Source: SIG565 sp045646145 (GTDB lineage: Bacteria; Bacillota; Clostridia; Oscillospirales; Acutalibacteraceae). From it: 9,187 bases of DNA. Each line of letters opens with the position of its first letter. Positions within the stretch are counted from its first letter, which is position 1. The notes under the pieces were generated by a model, which was not told the origin of the DNA, made no database searches, and was given only the letters and a program-made list of their open reading frames with translations. The translations under genes and the position numbers were made by a program. The stretch lies in NCBI GenBank assembly GCA_045646145.1, contig JAZRKE010000017.1:1-9187 (forward strand), given 5' to 3'. Shown in pieces: positions 6,972-9,187 of the stretch.

Positions 6972-7268
6972 GTGAATTATTTTAATAAGGTTGAAATTTG
7001 CGGAGTTGATACATCGAGTCTGCCTGTGTTAAAAGAAAGTAAAAAGGAGGAACTCTTAAAACTTGTTAAGGCAGGGGACAAGCAGGCGCGCGATGATTTA
7101 ATAAACGGTAATTTGAGACTAGTGCTGAGCGTTATTCAGCGTTTTTTAAATCGGGGAGAGAATGTTGATGATCTTTTTCAGGTCGGTTGCATTGGCCTAA
7201 TTAAAGCAATAGATAATTTTGATTTGTGTCATAATGTTCGTTTTTCAACCTATGCCGTTCCAATGATA
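6972..7268 (+). pseudogene. sigG: Forespore sigma factor SigG, 5' fragment interrupted after codon 99
   Basis: The first 99 codons encode a well-conserved sigma-G N-terminus: KVEICGVDTSSLPVL (6-20) is the SigG signature, and NGNLRLVLSVIQRF, DDLFQVGCIGLIKAIDNFD and FSTYAVPMI follow as regions 2.1 to 2.3. In known SigG proteins the next residues are a region 2.4 helix resembling IGEIRRYLRD; here the match stops abruptly after I99 (codon 7266-7268) and is replaced by YEGREN. The rest of region 2.4 and all of regions 3 and 4, which recognise promoters, are missing, so the fragment could contact RNA polymerase but not act as a normal sigma factor. There is no frameshift or stop within the 99 codons. 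The start is GTG with AAGGAAAG at 6958-6965. N46 (in NGNLRL) appears to match the Asn by which anti-sigma factor CsfB/Gin tells SigG from SigF. The frame stays open into the next gene up to 7859. The remaining part of sigG is presumably downstream of the window. Confidence 0.9.
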
Positions 7269-7276
7269 TACGAGGG

Positions 7277-7305
7277 TAGAGAAAACTTGAAAGGAGTTTT
7301 CTCTA
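7277..7305 (+). repeat. 11-bp perfect inverted repeat spanning the ribosome binding site of the first element gene
   Basis: TAGAGAAAACT (7277-7287) is exactly mirrored by AGTTTTCTCTA (7295-7305), with the loop TGAAAGG (7288-7294). The ribosome binding site AAAGGAG (7290-7296) lies in the loop and the first stem bases, and the A of the ATG (7305) is the last paired base. It is nine bases from the sigG junction. It could be an RNA hairpin restraining translation or a recombinase arm site. Confidence 0.8.
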
Positions 7306-7859
7306 TGACACGAAAACAGGCATTACAAGAGGCAATCGCGGTATTATCCGCAGATAAGGGCAACGAGGCGGTTATACTTAAATTACAGGAAATCGGCGCG
7401 GAAATGCCCTTGAACCGTTGGACTGAAAACGCTATACACGACACAGTGCAACAGTTTATTGTTGATAACGGCAGACCGCCAACAGCAACCGATTTCAAAA
7501 CAAGGGATATGCCACCACACCCCGTTGTAAAATTAAGATTTAAGAAAACGCTCGGTGAATGGCTTGAGGAAAATTACCCAACACCGAAACCGAGTTTTGA
7601 AGAATTAAAGCAGAGGCACACCGAAGCATTTTTGAAAGATTACTACCGAATAAAACCGCGCAGTCAGGAACAGTTTAATAAGAATAAGTCCCCCGATACA
7701 AGAGGGTGGCAGACGGTGGCTACATATTACGGTGTGAAATCTTGGCGCAATTTGTTGAAAACATTGGATTTACCTCTTTACTTTGATATGAGGCGCGACC
7801 ATAAACCCGTTAATATTAAAGTGAATATTCACGTTGATTTGGATTTTGACTTAGACTAA
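7305..7859 (+). CDS. Mobile-element protein with two homing-endonuclease-associated-type repeats (DNA-binding, no nuclease domain seen)
   Basis: Taken from the ATG at 7305 with AAAGGAG at 7290-7296, this is a 184-residue protein. The N-terminal 40 residues (MTRKQALQEAIAVLS, then EIGAEMPLNRW) are helical. Two repeats follow with the pattern helix, R-P-x-T/S, F, then a helix with F/W-G/T and W-x-x-x-L: residues about 41-91 (VDNGRPPTATDF, VKLRFKKTLGEWLEE) and about 104-158 (YYRIKPRSQEQF, ATYYGVKSWRNLLKTLDL). I relate these to the small DNA-binding repeats found next to HNH homing endonucleases; that call is from pattern memory and is moderate. No HNH, GIY-YIG or other nuclease motif is visible. 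The C-terminus is an alternating Val/Ile/Asp/His tail ending FDLD. The gene is in frame with the truncated sigG, with no stop between them, so a fused product starting at 6972 (295 residues) is possible. Confidence 0.7.
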   Translation: MTRKQALQEAIAVLSADKGNEAVILKLQEIGAEMPLNRWTENAIHDTVQQFIVDNGRPPTATDFKTRDMPPHPVVKLRFKKTLGEWLEENYPTPKPSFEELKQRHTEAFLKDYYRIKPRSQEQFNKNKSPDTRGWQTVATYYGVKSWRNLLKTLDLPLYFDMRRDHKPVNIKVNIHVDLDFDLD

Positions 7860-7895
7860 ACAAGGACGAGGCTGAAAAACCGCCTCGTCTTTGTT
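7859..7895 (+). terminator. Hairpin after the first element gene, probable intrinsic terminator
   Basis: GACGAGGC (7865-7872) pairs with GCCTCGTC (7882-7889) around a nine-base loop. AACAAG before it and TTTGTT after it extend the stem to 14 pairs with one G-T wobble. The following sequence is moderately T-rich but not a clean run. It begins on the last base of the stop codon and ends at the promoter of the next gene. Confidence 0.6.
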
Positions 7896-7922
7896 GCATT
7901 TTCAGGCAAATTGTGGTAGAAT
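7894..7922 (+). promoter_or_regulatory. Probable promoter of the DHFR-like and membrane-protein genes
   Basis: TTGCAT (7894-7899) and TAGAAT (7917-7922) are spaced by 17 bases, and TGG directly before the -10 (7914-7916) makes it an extended -10 promoter. It overlaps the end of the upstream hairpin and is followed by AAAGGTGGG (7941-7949) and the ATG at 7955. The -35 box is weak. Confidence 0.6.
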
Positions 7923-7954
7923 GTATAAGAATATATCCGTAAAGGTGGGCTTTT

Positions 7955-8359
7955 ATGAATATTATCGTTTGTGTTGATAAGAGCAATGGTATGATGTTTA
8001 ACAACCGCAGGCAAAGTCAGGACAAGGAACTGATTTCGAAAATAGTTGAACTGACTTCGGGTGCGCGGTTGCTTATGAGTGAATATTCAGCTCAAATGTT
8101 TGGGGAAAACGCTGTCATTGTGGCAGATAACAATTTCATTGCACAAGCACAATCGGGCGATTTTGCTTTTATAGAGGAAACAGAAATCCCAACCGAACAG
8201 GTTGAGGATATTTACATTTTTAACTGGAATCGCGATTATCCTGCAGATACATATTTTGATTTTGATTTGAAAGCTAACGGCTACAAAAGGCTGAAAAAAA
8301 TTGATTTTGCAGGAAATTCACACAAAAAAATCACTTTAGAAATTTTTAGGAGAACTTAA
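7955..8359 (+). CDS. Small protein with a degenerate dihydrofolate-reductase-like fold (mobile-element cargo, function unknown)
   Basis: This 134-residue soluble protein belongs to a family that recurs in Clostridia mobile elements (MNIIVCVD...GMMFNNRRQSQD). I recall members labelled ribonuclease Z in some genomes, but no metal-binding HxHxDH motif is present. Aligned by eye to E. coli DHFR (159 residues), it matches at both ends: IIVCVD with DHFR strand A, SQDKELISKI with the helix carrying the catalytic Asp27 (here D23), GARLLMSEYS with KPVIMGRHT, VEDIYIFNW with the strand at KLYLTHI, YPADTYF with VEGDTHF, and GNSHKKITLEIFRR with QNSHSYCFEILERR. Missing are the GRxT cofactor motif (SEYS here) and the glycine-rich GGG loop, so NADPH-dependent reduction is unlikely. 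A ribosome binding site AAAGGTGGG and an extended -10 promoter precede it. The stop is one base from the next ATG. The fold call is my inference and needs a structural test. Confidence 0.65.
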   Translation: MNIIVCVDKSNGMMFNNRRQSQDKELISKIVELTSGARLLMSEYSAQMFGENAVIVADNNFIAQAQSGDFAFIEETEIPTEQVEDIYIFNWNRDYPADTYFDFDLKANGYKRLKKIDFAGNSHKKITLEIFRRT

Positions 8360-8360
8360 A

Positions 8361-9187
8361 ATGAAAAAATCAGGGAATACAATCCGTTGGATTGGTGTTG
8401 CCGTGTTTGGTATAATGTCGGCATACGCTTTATCCGAGGGTGGATTTTTGGGTGCTTTACTGTTCCTCTTGGGCGGTTTGATTATTGCGCCTTTGGGTTT
8501 CGTTCAAAAGTTGCGCGGTAAGTTAAAACTTAACAAGGCACTTTCCATTGTTTTGGCTGTGGTGCTTCTGTTCGGTGGCACGTTTGCAATGCCGACTTCC
8601 GAAGTGCCGACCGATGACACAGGCAGTTCGCAAATCGTAGGAACAGTTTCCGACGATACTTCCGAAACAGACAAAACCACCAACAGCTCAACGCCGTCAA
8701 CTTCGGAAAGCACCTCAAAAACGGAAGATACTTCTTCCAAAGAGGAAACCACTTCCAAGCCTGAAAGCAGTTCTAAAAACGAAACCACCTCAAAGCCTGA
8801 AACAACCTCTAAAACTGAAACGACAGCTTGTTCACACGCTCAAACAACTGTCAAGAACAAGGCAAACGCCACTTGCACAGAAAATGGTTATACTGGCGAT
8901 ACCTACTGTAACGCTTGTAATAAGGTAGTGAAAACAGGCTCCCAAATCAATGCAACTGGTCATAGCACAGAAATCAGAAATAAGAAAAGTGCAACCACCA
9001 CAAGCGAGGGTTATACTGGCGATACCTACTGTAAGACCTGCGGTGTGAAGACTGCGACAGGCAAGGTAATACCCAAAATTGAGGACAACACCCAACAAAA
9101 CAATAATTCGCAGATTGTATATGTAACCGAAACAGGCAAGAAATATCACTCGACTAAAAATTGCTCTGGTTTGAATAATGCTAATGC
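8361..9187 (+). CDS. Membrane-anchored protein with Ser/Thr-rich stalk and Cys-containing tandem repeats (3' end beyond window)
   Basis: Translation from the ATG at 8361 stays open to the window edge (275 codons seen). AGGAG at 8348-8352 and a one-base gap after the previous stop show co-translation. Residues about 9-25, 28-47 and 60-76 are hydrophobic, probably two or three membrane segments. Residues about 78-155 are a low-complexity stalk of Ser, Thr, Lys and Glu with repeated ETTSKPE-like units, likely extracellular. Two 41-residue repeats follow, each with GYTGDTYC and a second Cys (C183 and C186; C224 and C227, the latter as CKTCG), the first ending ATGH. The visible end, YVTETGKKYHSTKNCSG, resembles a short C-terminal module of Firmicutes surface proteins that I know only by pattern. 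The paired cysteines might bind metal or form disulfides. A surface or entry-exclusion role for the element is only a guess. Confidence 0.75.
   Translation, partial: MKKSGNTIRWIGVAVFGIMSAYALSEGGFLGALLFLLGGLIIAPLGFVQKLRGKLKLNKALSIVLAVVLLFGGTFAMPTSEVPTDDTGSSQIVGTVSDDTSETDKTTNSSTPSTSESTSKTEDTSSKEETTSKPESSSKNETTSKPETTSKTETTACSHAQTTVKNKANATCTENGYTGDTYCNACNKVVKTGSQINATGHSTEIRNKKSATTTSEGYTGDTYCKTCGVKTATGKVIPKIEDNTQQNNNSQIVYVTETGKKYHSTKNCSGLNNAN
8886..9034 (+). repeat. Two 26-base identical direct repeats inside the Cys-repeat coding region
   Basis: Positions 8886-8911 and 9009-9034 are identical base for base and 123 bases (41 codons) apart, coding the GYTGDTYC core in the same frame. The flanking halves of the two protein repeats have diverged, so either the core is held by recent gene conversion or selection acts on it. 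They are coding repeats, not a CRISPR array. Confidence 0.85.

Larger units (their letters stand above)
7269..9187 (+). mobile_element. Left part of an inferred mobile element integrated inside sigG (continues beyond window)
   Basis: Homology to SigG ends at 7268, and everything after it is accessory: a repeat-containing DNA-binding-type protein, a small degenerate DHFR-like protein, and a membrane protein with a low-complexity stalk. I recall such genes as recurrent cargo near one end of integrative and conjugative elements in Clostridia. The left boundary could differ from 7269 by several bases because any shared core sequence (for example within CCAATGATA, 7260-7268) cannot be placed without the right end. 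No integrase, relaxase or right end is visible, so the element type is unknown. A simple deletion or assembly join could give the same picture. Confidence 0.7.

Noticed and set aside
7187..7217. TTGCAT with TAGATA 17 bases later inside the sigG fragment as a promoter for the first element gene
   Set aside because: It lies in conserved sigma region 2 coding sequence (GCIGLIKAIDN), so the match is best explained by codons; there is no extended -10.
6972..7268. The sigma fragment as SigF or another sporulation sigma rather than SigG
   Set aside because: The N-terminal KVEICGVDTSSLPVL signature and the NGNLRL Asn are SigG features that SigF lacks.
8886..9034. Repeated 26-base unit as a possible CRISPR array
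   Set aside because: Only two copies, 123 bases apart, both in the same reading frame of a Cys-repeat protein; this is protein-level repetition.
8504..9149. Minus-strand open frames opposite the Ser/Thr-rich stalk and Cys repeats (8504-8788 and 8832-9149)
   Set aside because: They mirror low-complexity codons of the plus-strand gene, have no ribosome binding sites that I can see, and encode no recognisable motif.

Overview
This window looks like a chromosomal segment of a low-GC Gram-positive anaerobe of the class Clostridia, probably an Oscillospiraceae/Ruminococcaceae-type gut bacterium. The signs are AT-rich DNA, strong GGAGG-type ribosome binding sites, the FtsEX plus secreted M23 hydrolase arrangement, and a recognisable forespore sigma factor (SigG). 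The taxonomic level is inference. Every supported gene is on the + strand.

Positions 1-4766 hold a tightly packed cell-envelope cluster: the end of ftsE, ftsX, a secreted coiled-coil M23 peptidase (start re-assigned to TTG at 1224), a VanZ-like membrane protein, an AI-2E-family membrane protein, and a small coiled-coil protein of unknown function. Genes overlap or lie close together, and the cluster ends at a clear intrinsic terminator. FtsEX and the M23 protein together form the kind of machine that switches on peptidoglycan cleavage at the septum or side wall. Positions 4786-6954 are a two-gene uracil salvage operon (upp, then an NCS2 uracil permease) with its own extended -10 promoter and a strong terminator.

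From 6972 comes the most striking part. A GTG-started sigG gene is intact for 99 codons, through sigma region 2.3, and then stops matching SigG exactly at the PMI of its conserved region 2.3/2.4 boundary (7268/7269). What follows is unrelated sequence carrying three genes typical of mobile-element cargo: a protein with two homing-endonuclease-associated-type repeats (7305), a small protein that I read as a degenerate dihydrofolate-reductase fold (7955), and a membrane protein with a Ser/Thr-rich stalk and Cys-containing tandem repeats that runs off the window (8361). I infer that a mobile element has integrated inside sigG, comparable in position logic to the skin element in sigK. No recombinase, right end or 3' half of sigG is visible, so excisability cannot be judged from this window.

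At the junction the sigG frame runs on, without a stop, into the first element gene. An 11-bp perfect inverted repeat brackets that gene's ribosome binding site and ends on its start codon. sigG itself starts only 17 bases after the uraA terminator, so its promoter must lie upstream of that hairpin.
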